The notes under the pieces: model-generated | What the model saw: the letters and a program-made list of their open reading frames with translations, nothing else | Told to the model about the DNA's origin: nothing | Databases searched by the model: none | DNA from: Lathyrus oleraceus | Taxonomy: Eukaryota; Streptophyta; Magnoliopsida; Fabales; Fabaceae | Assembly (NCBI RefSeq): GCF_024323335.1 | Contig: NC_066581.1 | Location: 443,635,816 to 443,699,815 of the forward strand | Direction: 5' to 3' | Length of the DNA: 64,000 bases | Shown: piece by piece, positions 1 through 11,007 of the stretch | How the letters are laid out: every line of letters starts with the position of its first letter | Numbering within the stretch: the first letter of the stretch is position 1 | Position numbers and translations under genes: made by a program

Positions 1-210
1 CTTTTGCTCCTTGTCCCACTCTTCTTCAGGAATCTGCACACTGACTCCATCTTCACCTATCCTCATTGGATGTTCCCATCCTTTGTTGACAGCTCTCCAG
101 ACTTTGCTGTCTAGAGACCTTAAGAAGGCTATCATACGAGGCTTCCAGTCATCATAATTAGAGCCATCCAACATGGGTGGTCTGTTTGAGTGTCCTAAAT
201 CCTTGTCCAT
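1..210 (-). CDS. Copia Gag polyprotein, N-terminal 70 codons (runs off window)
   Basis: The frame starts at an ATG at 210 and stays open for 70 codons to the window edge. It begins MDKDLGHSNRPPMLDGSNYD and continues with the W-K-x-R-M motif and a conserved W about 15 residues later. This matches the N-terminus of plant copia Gag (the gag pre-integrase/UBN2-like region), which forms the virus-like particle that packages element RNA. The short spacing to the primer binding site at 263-280 fits a 5' end. No stop or frameshift is visible in this part. Whether the rest of gag-pol is intact cannot be seen. Confidence 0.85.
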   Translation of the reverse strand, partial: MDKDLGHSNRPPMLDGSNYDDWKPRMIAFLRSLDSKVWRAVNKGWEHPMRIGEDGVSVQIPEEEWDKEQK

Positions 211-262
211 GGTACTAGAAAGTAACTTCCCTAGATCTCACCCAGAAATTCACAGGCAGGGT

Positions 263-280
263 GCCTGCTCTGATGCCAAT
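263..280 (-). other. Copia primer binding site (tRNA-Met type)
   Basis: On the minus strand the sequence right after the LTR reads ATTGGCATCAGAGCAGGC. It resembles the complement of the 3' end of plant initiator tRNA-Met (TGGTATCAGAGC, from memory) with one change. Minus-strand DNA synthesis would start here. Confidence 0.75.
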
Positions 281-1663
281 TGAAATTCTAGTTATCAGAC
301 TTTGGATGTCCCACGGGTTGTTATGACATCCAATTCTGCACAGACAGGAATTATGCAGAACTTAACAGTAAGTGCAGTAAATAACACAAGTAATTGTTTA
401 CCCAGTTCAGTCCAACATGACCTACATCTGGGGGCTACCAAGCCAGGGAGGAAATCCACTATTAGTAGTATCAATTCAAAGCTAAACTCACCCGTTTACA
501 ACTTATCACTTAATCCCTACCCAATGCAATTTCAATCTTAACCTAAGATCAGAGTTCCTACTCACTCCCCCTCAATCACCTCAGTGATTACTATCTTTAA
601 ACAATATTAAAGACAAGTTGAAGTCACACTTCAAACAACTCTTGATTGTGCTTCACAGCTTTAATCAAGATACACAGCACTCACGCTTAAAAGCTTTGAG
701 CGACACAACACTTACAACTCAATGAACACCCTATGCCACAGCTATCATCTACTTGATAATGGCTTGGCTTACAAGATACGTCTAATACAAGACTCACAAA
801 AATACAGCAGTGAAGTATGATGGACACAAAATCTTCACGCCTCAAAAAATCCCCGAAACTGAATGAAGGAACGCCTTCCTTTTATATTGCAGTATCCTGG
901 GCTTTTGCACCTGTATTCTCCTGACTTTAAGGTCACGCGAGTTCCCATAAATTCAACATTTAGGTTACTAACAAATAGGCTATTTGTTAGGTTCATTGAA
1001 TGTAGCTTGGTTGTTGATTTCCTGGATTTTCTCTCAATTGTTGAATCCCTGAAGAATAGCCTGAGAAAAAGCTGAAACAGAAAACTGAACAACCTACAAT
1101 ATAGCATATGCTGTCAGGAATGAATGTCACGACATTCAGCTTGACATCAAGGTCCATATGCTGAGTCAGTTTTTCCAGAAAACAGACTGTACAATTTTGC
1201 TGACCTGTACATGATCAAAATGACCATACTACAGTAACAGCTTACATTAATAAATGTCAAAGTGTCCAACTTAACATTTACACATTTGGCCTTAAGTTAG
1301 TTCTGTTATTCTCTTGAAGAACAAACTAAGTTACATGCTGAAGTATAGCAGAACACCACTCTGTCTAATATTCAGTAGCTGCTGTCAATGATGAATGTCA
1401 TAACATCCAGTTTGACATTCAGTCAGTATGCCTTATGCCAGGTCTGGTCTTTCCTTGATAACCAGACTGGAAATAAATACTAAGTTCTGACAGAACACCT
1501 GCTGTTCTATTCCTTAGTATCTGTTGACAGGTATGAATGTCACAGCATCCAGTTTGACATTCACTAAATCCTATGTTAGCTAGTCCTGCAGTAACTACAA
1601 TGTAGTCACACATACATGTCATGACATCAGTCAAGACATTAGTAACCATCTAGTGTTTTACCA
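281..1663 (-). repeat. Copia 5' LTR (about 1.4 kb)
   Basis: The LTR abuts the primer binding site at 281 (plus-strand start TGAAATTCTAG). Its outer end is placed at 1663, where the minus strand would begin TGGTAAAACACTAG; this end is uncertain by tens of bases. It carries three related blocks (1111-1140, 1381-1420, 1521-1560) built around a near-palindromic core of the type GAATGTCACGACATTC followed by TTTGACAT-like sequence. Open frames inside (for example 1419-1649 minus) show no protein-like features and are not called as genes. Confidence 0.65.
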
Positions 1664-2192
1664 TATAATGCAGCCAATTAAACACCTACACCAACGGTAC
1701 CTGTAATAATGATCAATCCCTCCCCACTCACGGGTGTCGTCTAGGCCAGGGTAAGGACGAGAGAAATGCAACATAAATAACCTTTCGCAGAATATCATCA
1801 TATACACACCCGAAGTATGCAACGATAATATCCCACCAGGGTCTGAACTGCTCGTGATATCAATGTTTCGCTAAGTGGCGCAATACCACCCGCTTCCCAT
1901 GAATCACTTTATTCCTAAGTGTCCTAAATTTCACTCATGGCCTGGGTATTGGGCCTTTTACATCAAGTGACTCCCACCCCAACAGAGAGAAACAGACAAC
2001 CAGCCAGCCAGATGAACAATGAATATGAATGAATGCAAACATAAATGCAAACATAAATGCAAACAATAAATGCAAACAATAAATAATGAATGCAATAAAT
2101 AACAGCGAAAGCAACCAAAACCCTAACCTAGAGAGCGCTAGGAGAGACTCGCTTAGGGAAGATGGACCAGCAAGAGGTCAACTTCTCTATAG
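1664..2192 (-). other. Leader of family A element (non-coding)
   Basis: Sequence between the PBS and the copia insertion. It holds short iterations of GCAAACATAAAT/GCAAACAATAAAT at 2030-2100 and no credible reading frame. It matches, inverted, the region after the PBS at the right end of the window. Confidence 0.7.
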
Positions 2193-2210
2193 TCCCCAGC
2201 AGAGTCGCCA
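2193..2210 (-). other. Primer binding site, family A-minus (tRNA-Arg type)
   Basis: The minus strand reads TGGCGACTCTGCTGGGGA two bases after the LTR end at 2213. It is complementary to the 3' end of a plant tRNA-Arg (…CCCCAGC(G/A)GAGTCG plus CCA, from memory), the primer known for Ogre elements. Confidence 0.8.
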
Positions 2211-3059
2211 GCTGTCGCTTTACGCGAAAAACCGGCGGGAAAACAAGAACAACAGAGCTGTCACCGTGCGTTATTTATCCCAAAAGAGGGAAAGGAAACG
2301 CTCAGAGTAAACCTGGAAAAGACATGGTCTCGCGACCAAAGAGAATGGGATCGGGAGTCGGTTATGCGAAGGGAAGGTATTAGCACCCCTACGCATCCGT
2401 CGTACTCGACGGGATCCACGCACAAAAGGAAGGTAAATGGTTGCTAAAACGCTGCTCACAAACAAACACACACTGGCTGAAAGAGACATAAGAAAACAAA
2501 CAAGACTGACTCGGCAGGACATCGCATCCTGGGCCTACTTAGTCCATCAAGCACAGACATCAGAGTCGAAGTAGTTCGAACTGGGGGAAACACATGCTCG
2601 CTAGGATGTCGCATCCTATGCATACGTATCTTCTTGGACTAAGAAGAATCAGAGCATTCGTAGCTCGGCTAACGCACGCAAGACAAAACAACACAGGAAA
2701 TCGACTGCCAATCGCTGGGCTTACGTCAAACTCCACACAAAACACACGCACACCGGAAACCAAATGCCAATTGTTGGGCTTATATCGGACTCTAAGCACA
2801 CAACAATAGGATACGGAATGCCAATCGCTGGTCTTACATCCATCTCCTAACACACACAAGAAAACAAAAAAAGGGCGCCGGGAGAGATCTGCTCATCTCC
2901 TGCCTACGTACCTCATCTGGTATGAGGATCAGGGTGACGTAGTTCCCCTACGCAGGGACACAGGACTAGCCTAACCAGATAACAGAGGGAGACACAACTA
3001 GGGAGACTACGACTCGAGCCTAGGTGTTATCATGCAAATCATCCCTAAGTCAAGGTTGT

Positions 3060-3155
3060 TATCTAAATTGCACAGGAAGCAAGCTATCCTAAACATGACT
3101 TGCACAGGAAGCAAGCCAAACTAACCCTAACTTGCACTGGAAGCAAGCTAAACTA
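3060..3155 (-). repeat. Hairpin minisatellite in family A LTR
   Basis: Three near-copies of CTTGCACAGGAAGCAAG, spaced 25-40 bp, each able to fold with stem CTTGC/GCAAG and loop ACAGGAA or ACTGGAA. The plus-strand family A copy carries five at 62739-62886. Confidence 0.7.
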
Positions 3156-4743
3156 AAAAAAGCACAAACACACAAGCACAAATAGCACACCCTATATGCA
3201 ATCAGTTGGCTCAATCAAGGTTAGGTTTTAGTCGAGGGGTCATATCAACCTCGACAAACAAACCACTGTAACAGGGTAATGTTTGCTCTTAACCCTAACA
3301 TTGAGAGTTAGGGTGAAGCAGATGAATGGGAAGTGAAGATGAGACTTCACAGCTCTTATCCCTGGCCTGGGAGAGCTTAAGACAAGAATGTGTGGGTTCA
3401 GAAGGTGGGAACCCTTCTACACATATGACTGACACAATGTACAATGATCTTGGGTTAGCATCTACAATGCATCAACACAGTGGTGTGAGCAAAGCAGATG
3501 ACACACAGAATAGCAGGGGATGGATTGCACATCCCTGGTATCTGCCAATGCCTCTTCACTTAGGAGGTCTTTGGATATGTACAAGGACAAAGGTAAACAA
3601 ACACAAACATTGCCTCTTAAGGAGGACTTCAGACAGGTGCCTGGCCAAGTAACAGGCCAGGTCTTCCAGACTACATGGAGTTAGGATGTTATACCTCAAT
3701 GCTCAAGCTATCAAGCAAAGCAAGAGCAAGTTCACAAAGGAACTAAAGCAACTAAAGTACCTGAAAACAATCCAAGATAATCAGTACTCAACTCAAACAG
3801 AAATCAAACAGCAAAGGTCAACAGTTAACTGTACAACTGTACACAAGCAAACAACAGTCAATGCACAAAGGTGCAAGCCATAAGGCATAAGCTTAAATCT
3901 CAAACCCTAAAAAATAAACCAAAGTTAGTCATCAACAAGAAATAAGCCAACTCCAATTGAGTGCACATCATTAAGCATAAGCAATTGTGCTCTTTTACCT
4001 GAAACAAAACTCAAATGTGAGAGCACAAACCACTAGTACAAGACTAGGGTCAAAATGAGAGCAAAAAAAACCAAAACAGAACATGAAACTTATCCAAAAT
4101 CAAGATCAATCAATTAGGAAACAAGTCCAAGTGGTTTCACATTCATATCATCAACCATTATCATTTCATGAAGCAAAGAGTACAAAGCATGCAATTTGAA
4201 GTTTATAGAAGCAAACAGAATGATTCAACTCAACTCAAATCAACTCACAAACATTTCAATAAATCCCCAAAACATTCATGGTCAAACAGTACTGATAACA
4301 TGACCTACACACCAAATTTCAAGCCATTTGGACCAAGGGAAGCAAGTCAATTAAATTCATCAAGTCAACACAAGTTCAACCAAGCTCATACAAGGCACCA
4401 AAACATGCATCAACTTCAAGCAATCATAAAACAGATACCAAGCATGATAAATGAATGAAATCAAAGCCATGGAAAACTTCAAGATGTCTACAACAGACAT
4501 GCCAAATTTCAAGTCCATCCAATAAACAACCAGAATTTCACAAATCATGTAAAAACATGTCTCACAAGAAGTCCACAATTGGTCAAACAGGGGAGAAAAT
4601 CTCAATCAAATTGAAAATGCATTCAAAAATTCCAGGGAAATTCACAAGCAACCTTAACATCCATAAGTATTAACATGCAAAAATCCAGCTCAATTCAAGT
4701 TCAATAAGCATGGAAAATAAAATCAAGTAGTTGGACATGAAAT

Positions 4744-4766
4744 GGTGTGACACAAATTGTCACACC
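4744..4766. other. Perfect 9-bp hairpin in LTR
   Basis: GGTGTGACA, loop CAAAT, TGTCACACC. The same hairpin is kept in the other family A LTR at 61152-61174. Confidence 0.75.
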
Positions 4767-7043
4767 TCTAAAGATCACAGCATATCTCACAATCCAGGAA
4801 CTCAAAAATCACAAACCACATACCAAAATGACCAGGAATGAGTCTAGAACACACATGTAAGATTTCAAGAATTTCCAATTAAGCATCATCATTTCATGAT
4901 CAAAATGGTAAGCATGGTGCAAGGAATGACATATGATAACAAACCCTAGGCAAATATTTTTTCTAACCGTGCACAATTTCCATAAAAATCATCAAAAAAT
5001 TGTAGACATGGCAAGGATCATTATGAAAAAAACCTCAAATTATTTGGACAAATATTGAATGGGTTATGAAGTTATTATTGAGAGGAAAAAATAAAAAAAA
5101 AGTGAAACAAGCAAGATGAACATGGAAGCATATGAAGAAAATAATGCAAAGGCCAAAATAGAAAATGTCATCAGGCGGAATCGAAGTAGGTTCCTATTCA
5201 AAGCTGGCACGCTCGTGATGAAACTGTGCGTTTAATTAAAAGGCGTGGCACAATGTGATTGGCTCATGGGGACAAAAACACAAATTACATGCAAAACAAG
5301 GAGAAAACAGATCAAACGCGCTTCTGGCTAGGGTTCTTCATCAAACTCATGCGTTCTTCATCCAATTTTCCAGCAAGAACAAGCATTCATGAAAATCTAC
5401 AAACTATACATCCATGGATTCCTCTTCTCATGCACATGAACAATATAACAACAATTAAGCTTAATTCATGCCAACAAACTCGGATCGATCAAAACAAGTT
5501 TCACTCATCAAAATTCAAATCAACATAACTCTCTCAAAACTCAATGAAATTTCACGATTCAAAGTGCAGTACAATTAGCATGGCAAGATCTATGATAAGC
5601 ATATCAACATTTCATCATTAGCAAGGTTCGAATTCCAACCTGATTTGAAGAGCAGAAATGGATTCGTGGTTGTTTGGCCTTGTAGTGTAGAAACAACACT
5701 TCTTTGATGCTCCAGGAGATGAATGAGTGAAGAATCGAAGCTCAATGGTCTTGGATATAGCTCAAATCAGCAGCTTCCATGGATGATGTTCAATGTAACA
5801 GTGCTTGAAACAGCTTGAAATCTTTGCTCTCTTGCTTCAATCCAGCTCAGTGATGATTGTAGATGATCATTCAATCGTGGAAAAGGCAAGGGATTGGAAG
5901 AAACTTGCAGAAAAAGTGAAGAGAAAAAGTGGAGAGAAATTGCAATTCTTAGATCTAGATTTGTGTGAATGTTTCTTAATCCGAAATTCTGTTAGAATTA
6001 TGATTTTATATGTGCTGCTAATCCACCTTGTTAATTATGGTTAAGCAAAATGCAATGGTTAATGAAAATGAGTGTTTATGTGCAATTGCTAATTCACCTT
6101 CATGTGCATGGGGTGCATGCTACAGTACACGAAAATGGGCCTAAATCCACTCCAAATATCATTTTTAATCAAATGCAATTGATAGAAAGTGTAGAAAATG
6201 CTTATTTTGAAAGTCACTTTTTTAACTCTCCCTTTTTAAATTCAAGTCACTAAAAAAATGCCATTTTGATGTGATGACTTTTGATGAAATGTGATGAAGG
6301 ATTTCGATAGAACATGTCAAATGTGACTTGTAGCAAAAAACCTCACTCAATTTGGCCAAATGGTTCAAGAGTTATGCCTCCTTGAAGTTCAACTTTTCTT
6401 GATAATGATTTGATCATAACTTGCCAACCACAAATGAGAAATGGATGTTCTTGGACTTTTTGGAAAGGTGAGAGCAAGATCTTCAAATTTCATGTTGGAC
6501 AAAATTTCATTTGAAGCTTGTATGATGATGTAAATTTGAGGAGAAGAACTTTCCATTTTTGGCAGTTTCCAATTACAAGTCACTTACTATTTTTGGCAAG
6601 TTTTCATCTGATCTCAAATTCTTCAATCTTGATCTTTGACATGTCAAATGAGACTTGTATGGACATGAATGAAGCCTTTCAAACCATTTCCTACCTTCAA
6701 ATCCTTGATTTCAGGCACAGTTGACCATAGTTGACTTTCTAGGGTTTTTGGGGGATTGAACAATGACTGATGACTTCTGAGCACCCAATCCTTGACCAAA
6801 CCACTTCAAAAGGACCCATAGGTCATATGAACTTGTTGAATCAACCCTAGGGCTTTGCCTCAATAGGATTTGCACTTGCTTGCTTGCTTGACTGATTCTC
6901 CTGATCATCTTGACCTAATCTTGTCTGATGAATTGCACTTGGGCAAAGGACAATGCAATGCTATGCAGTGGACTATGTTATGTTAATGACCTAATCATGA
7001 CAATGTATATACAAAATGGGAGGTGCAAATTTGAGGTGCTACA

Positions 7044-8510
7044 GGGTGGTTTGTGGTGGATCAGTCCAGTGAGGTCCACTAGAGAAGATTACCGAAGCCC
7101 AAGCTCCAGTGGTGCGTTGGCACCTTCCAAACCATCTGATCCTTTTAAATTGTTTTAATCTTGGCCCTTGGTTCTGATTACCCTGCGTGTGACGCATTGA
7201 CTCAGGTTCACCATGGAACGCGCACGCTTGGGCGTCAGATCTGCCACCTTAATTAATGAGGGAGATCTGATCGCCCTTGTTTTTTTGTATTTTATGAATT
7301 TCCATTTAATCCACTTATTTTATTTTATTTATAAAATTTTCTTTTTTAATCCAAAAAATATGTGACTTTCACCAAAAATCTTTAAATATTTTTCTCTTCC
7401 GTATTCTGAATTAAAACTATATTTTGGATTAATTTTGGTATTTTTCATGAATTAAATGGTTTTATGCATATTTCTAATTATTTAAAAATACTTCTGATTT
7501 TCTAAAAATTGTGAAATTTTTTGTCTAAGGTTCTTTGACCTTGTTTGACCTAGGTTAAATCCCTTGGGCATTTATTTGGTGTTTTGAAGGGATTTGAGGT
7601 TTTGTCCAAATTAAAATGAATTTTAATTATTTTTTCAATTGATTTTTAATTGATTAAATATTTAAAAATTATGTTGAGCCATTTGTATGGTCTTGTGATG
7701 TTTGACTTTCTGTTTGGGCCTTGGTCATGGTTGATTTGAATTTTGTTTGATTAAAACCATTGGATTTAGGGGATTAATGAAATGTACATTTCATCTCCTA
7801 GAATGAATGGATGGCATTGATCAGATGAAATTCCTCTCATGATCAATTTGTGTTTCTACTTCCCCTTCCCTTTTCATCTCCATCCCTATTCTTCCTCATT
7901 CCCTCATTTGACCAATGAAATCTCTAATGTCTAAATGCTAATTGATTCATCAATGACCTTGTGTCAGATGAATTGATACAAGTCTGACTGAGATAGGTCC
8001 CTCCCATTTTCTTTTAGTGTGTGGTATGTTTTAGGAGTTTGGTTCTTTGTACCAAATCTCTAACATGCATTAACACCTAAATTTTATTGCCCGACCTCAG
8101 ATAGTTGTGACTTCTACATAAGTCCAATTACGATTGCTTAACATAGAGCTAAATTTGGCCCTCAAAGCATAGCATTCTAGTAAGTGGGATTGTAAGTCTC
8201 CCATTCTTTTCTCACCCCCACACTCTATATCTTATCAAACATCATCTATATCCAAAAAAAAATGCATACAAAAAAGGGCTCACTAGGAATACCTAGGACA
8301 CTTTGGGTGATAACACCTTCCCCCTGTGTAACTAACCCCCTTACCTGTAATCTCTGACATTTTATTAGTTTTGATTTGAAAACTTCTTATCCTTGGGTTT
8401 TGTTCGTACTTTTCCCTTTTCCTTTGGAAACAATAAAAGCGCGGTGGTGACTCTGGTTTTATTGACGTCAAGTTTATCCATAGCTTTATGGACATGAATT
8501 TATCGCTACA
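7044..8510 (+). repeat. Family B 5' LTR, 3' portion (B1)
   Basis: Collinear with LTR D (from about 40790, and 48032-49664) and LTR B2 (from about 51277 to 54072). Shared landmarks are a CATGGAAC(A/G)CGCGC segment followed by AATTAATGAGGGAGATC, a GGGTGATAACACCTTCCC box at 8305, AATAAAAGCGCGGTGG at 8432, and the end CGCTACA at 8510. The missing 5' part was displaced by the A-minus insertion. Confidence 0.8.
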
Positions 8511-9392
8511 GAAATTAAACGGAGACTCTGTTGGGGATTAGTCCTCAGTGGGTTTAGCCTGCTTTTTTATGCATATATATTTCTATATTGGGTGTTTGTA
8601 TATATTGTCTATGTGATATAATCTGTCTGTTCTGCTTGATGATCTCTAAGTGGTGTGATAAGTGTTAACCCAAACTTAAGTGTAATTAAGATAGGAGGAT
8701 GGTATAGGAATGTTGAACTTGTGTGGACTAGTCCTTAACAAGGTGGCTTGAGACCCATCTACTTAGTGGAAACCTCTTTAGAGTTACTACTGTCACACAA
8801 GTTAGTTGTGGATATCATTACTTTCTCTGATTTGGGATCCGAGAAGTTGAGGACCGTAGAAAATTTAACCCAATTTGGCCTATTTAGGACGTAGTGAGGA
8901 GACTATTCAAGTGTAGACTTGATAACAATTGTTACTCGATACTACACTCAGACGAGTTTCTCTTGAGAATATTATGGGTTGATAAGTCTGTCATCCTAAC
9001 CTATAATATCTGTTAGATGGGATCAAGACTCTGGAAAGTTTTTAGAACATGATCTATAGGTTTTTACCCTTAGTAAACTCCTTTGGAATGGTTCCTAACC
9101 TGACCCCTTCTCGTGACTCACAACAAACCCTTTGATTCTTGGTTGATCCGATCAAGTCTTGTCAATATCAATGGAACTTGGGTGTTGGTAAGGTGAAAAC
9201 CATAATACACCAAAATGGATGATTGATCTTGATGATGACTTGATTCATCCCTTGACCTTTGTTTGTGTTTTCCTTGTGTGTGATCCCTTGTTTGTGATTG
9301 TTTCATTCATGCATACATGCGCATCATGACATTCGTCACAGAAAGTAAATTTCAAGGAAGCTAAAGTCTTATTTGCAAATATTTTTCAGACC
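8511..9392 (+). other. B1 primer binding site and leader
   Basis: The PBS-like GACTCTGTTGGGGA at about 8525-8538 follows the LTR by some 14 bases. The leader is non-coding and homologous to the B2 leader (54073-54642) and, in part, to the leader of C on the opposite strand (28890-29730). B2 lacks about 300 bp corresponding to 8960-9260. No gene is seen. Confidence 0.7.
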
Positions 9393-10840
9393 ATGGATTA
9401 TGGACAAAGGAACACTAAGAAGTACCGTTTCAAATGTCCTGATTTGAAAGGGCTAAGGAAGTTGTCATCCTTTGTATTAGATCCCTTGGACTTCTGAGTG
9501 TTTTGGTTCAGTTCTATGACCCTCTCTACCGGTGCTTCACTTTTCCAGACTATCAGCTTGTGCCCACGTTTGAGGAGTATGTACATATCTTGGGTATACC
9601 TGTATCTGACAAGGTGCCTTTCAGTGGATTGGAGGAGATCTCGAGATCTCATGTCATAACGGAAGCTCTTCATCTGAAGAAATCTGAGATTGATGCTCAT
9701 TTGGTGAAGAAAAGAGGAATTCTTTTGTTGACTTTTGAGTTTCTCATTGGTAAAGCTACTGTTTTTGCTCAAGCCGGTAGCATGAATGCTTTTGAAGCTA
9801 TCTTAGTATTGCTCATCTATGGCTTGGATTTATTTCCCAACATTGGCGGTTTTGTTGATGTTAACGCCATTAGAATTTTCTTGATTGGGAATCATGTTCC
9901 AACTCTGTTGGGTGACATGTATTTCTCTTTGCATTTGAGGAATTCTAAAGGTGGTGGGACTATTGTGTGTTGTGTTGCTCTTCTGTACAAGTGGTTTATT
10001 TTGGACTTGCCTCAGACGCCTGCTTTTATGGAGAACCGACAATGTCTATGGTTCTCCTAGAGACTTATGTCTCTCACTAATGATGATATTGTTTGGTATG
10101 ATTTTGCATTGGGTAGCTTGGATATTGTTGACAGTTCTGGTGAGTTCTCTAATGCACCTCTCATTGGTACACAAGGAGGAATCAACTATAACCCAACATT
10201 GGCTCGTCGTCAACTTGGGTTACCCTTGAGAGATAAACCTAATAACACCCAGTTAGAGGGTCTATTTTATCAAGAGGGTAAAGATCCCCAACTTTTGAAG
10301 AAAAGGATGATACATGCTTGGCATAATGTGTATAGGAAAGGAAGATCCGAGCTTGGTCCATGCAACTGTGTGGCTTTGGAAGCTTATACTATTTAGGCAA
10401 AGAAGAGAGCTTTAGAGATGAAGATGTCGTACGCTTGTGAAAGACCTATGTCTGTGGTTGTGACTGAGCCCTCAACTCTCCCTAACCAAGATGTAGAGGA
10501 GTTGGAAGACGTACTTTCCAAGATGAAGCAAGAGAGATATATGTGGGAAGAGAGATTCTAGGCTTTTAACTGAAAGCACGAGGAGTTGCAGCTTGATTCG
10601 AAAGACAAGGATGCACTTATTAAGATTCTTGAAGACCGTGCAGTGAAGAGACAAAGAGAGCTAGAGGGTTTAGTTGCCTTTAGCATGCCTGCACCTTCCG
10701 GTACTTGGAAGAATATTGTTGACCAACTTGTTCTTGAGAAGGCTCAGATGAAGATATCCTTTGAGTCTGAGATTTGACGCATCCGAAGGAAGTATGCACC
10801 CATAGCCAGATCGTCTGATGCAGTTGCTAGGGATTCTTAG
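9393..10840 (+). pseudogene. Ogre ORF1 protein (DUF7745/plant-mobile-domain-like), broken, B1
   Basis: Ogre elements carry an ORF1 of unknown function upstream of gag. Here it starts MDYGQRNTKKY at 9393. A 58-bp deletion relative to B2, at about 9490 (flanked by GGA), shifts the frame; the rest continues from about 9503. The core has the LYRCFTFPDYQLVPT and VSDKVPFSGLEE motifs, which I associate with legume proteins annotated DUF7745 (from memory, moderate certainty). The C-terminal third is charged with heptad-like KHEELQL...ALIKILEDRAVKRQRELE and probably forms a coiled coil. In-frame stops: TAG at 10058 (CAG in B2), about 10395, two near 10560-10572, and about 10775; the natural stop is likely TAG at 10838-10840. 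Not functional. Confidence 0.75.
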
Positions 10841-11007
10841 GATGACATTTTCCTTTTCTCTTGTTATTATGGTCAATTGAATTATTATTAATGTTATTAC
10901 TTGAATACATATATTTAAAAATGAGACTTCATATATTCCTTGAAATTAAAAACAATAAAAAAAATTGCATTTCATGCATCATTTGCATAACAGGTTTCTT
11001 CCGCCAG
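10841..11007 (+). other. ORF1-gag spacer (non-coding)
   Basis: AT-rich spacer between ORF1 and gag, homologous to 56157-56408. No feature is seen. Confidence 0.5.

Larger units (their letters stand above)
1..1663 (-). mobile_element. Ty1/copia LTR retrotransposon, 5' end only
   Basis: Read on the minus strand the order is LTR (1663 to 281), primer binding site, short leader, then the first codons of gag running off the window edge. The order and the gag sequence identify a Ty1/copia element. It lies in the leader of a family A Ogre-like element, because sequence from about 1664 to 2192 continues that leader. The insertion boundary at 1663 is a guess from the expected terminal TG; the second LTR and the target duplication are outside the window. 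Confidence 0.8.
1664..7043 (-). mobile_element. Family A Ogre-like element, 5' part (A-minus)
   Basis: Minus-strand copy of the element seen on the plus strand at 58902-64000: LTR 7043-2213, tRNA-Arg-like PBS, then leader. The leader (1972-2192) is the reverse complement of the window's last 200 bases, including the repeated GCAAACATAAAT words. It is inserted at 7043/7044 in a family B LTR. The coding part and the other LTR lie beyond the left edge or behind the copia insertion. Confidence 0.85.
2213..7043 (-). repeat. Family A 5' LTR (4,831 bp)
   Basis: The LTR starts on the minus strand at 7043 (TGTAGCACCTCAAATTTGCA) and ends ...GCGACA at 2213, next to the PBS. An almost 5-kb LTR is characteristic of Ogre. 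Internal features: the conserved GGTGCTAACACC box (about 2374-2387), an imperfect repeat around GCCAATCGCTGG (2705-2840), a hairpin minisatellite with stem CTTGC/GCAAG (about 3065-3155), and a 9-bp perfect hairpin (4744-4766). Open frames inside are chance. Confidence 0.85.

Noticed and set aside
835..1107. 90-codon minus-strand frame in the copia LTR
   Set aside because: Within the LTR, no domain, overlapping an equally long plus-strand frame.
2193..2210. tRNA-Arg gene fragment
   Set aside because: Only 18 bases complementary to the tRNA 3' end, directly beside an LTR; this is a primer binding site.
8283..8495. 70-codon minus-strand frame
   Set aside because: Antisense over the conserved LTR end of B1.
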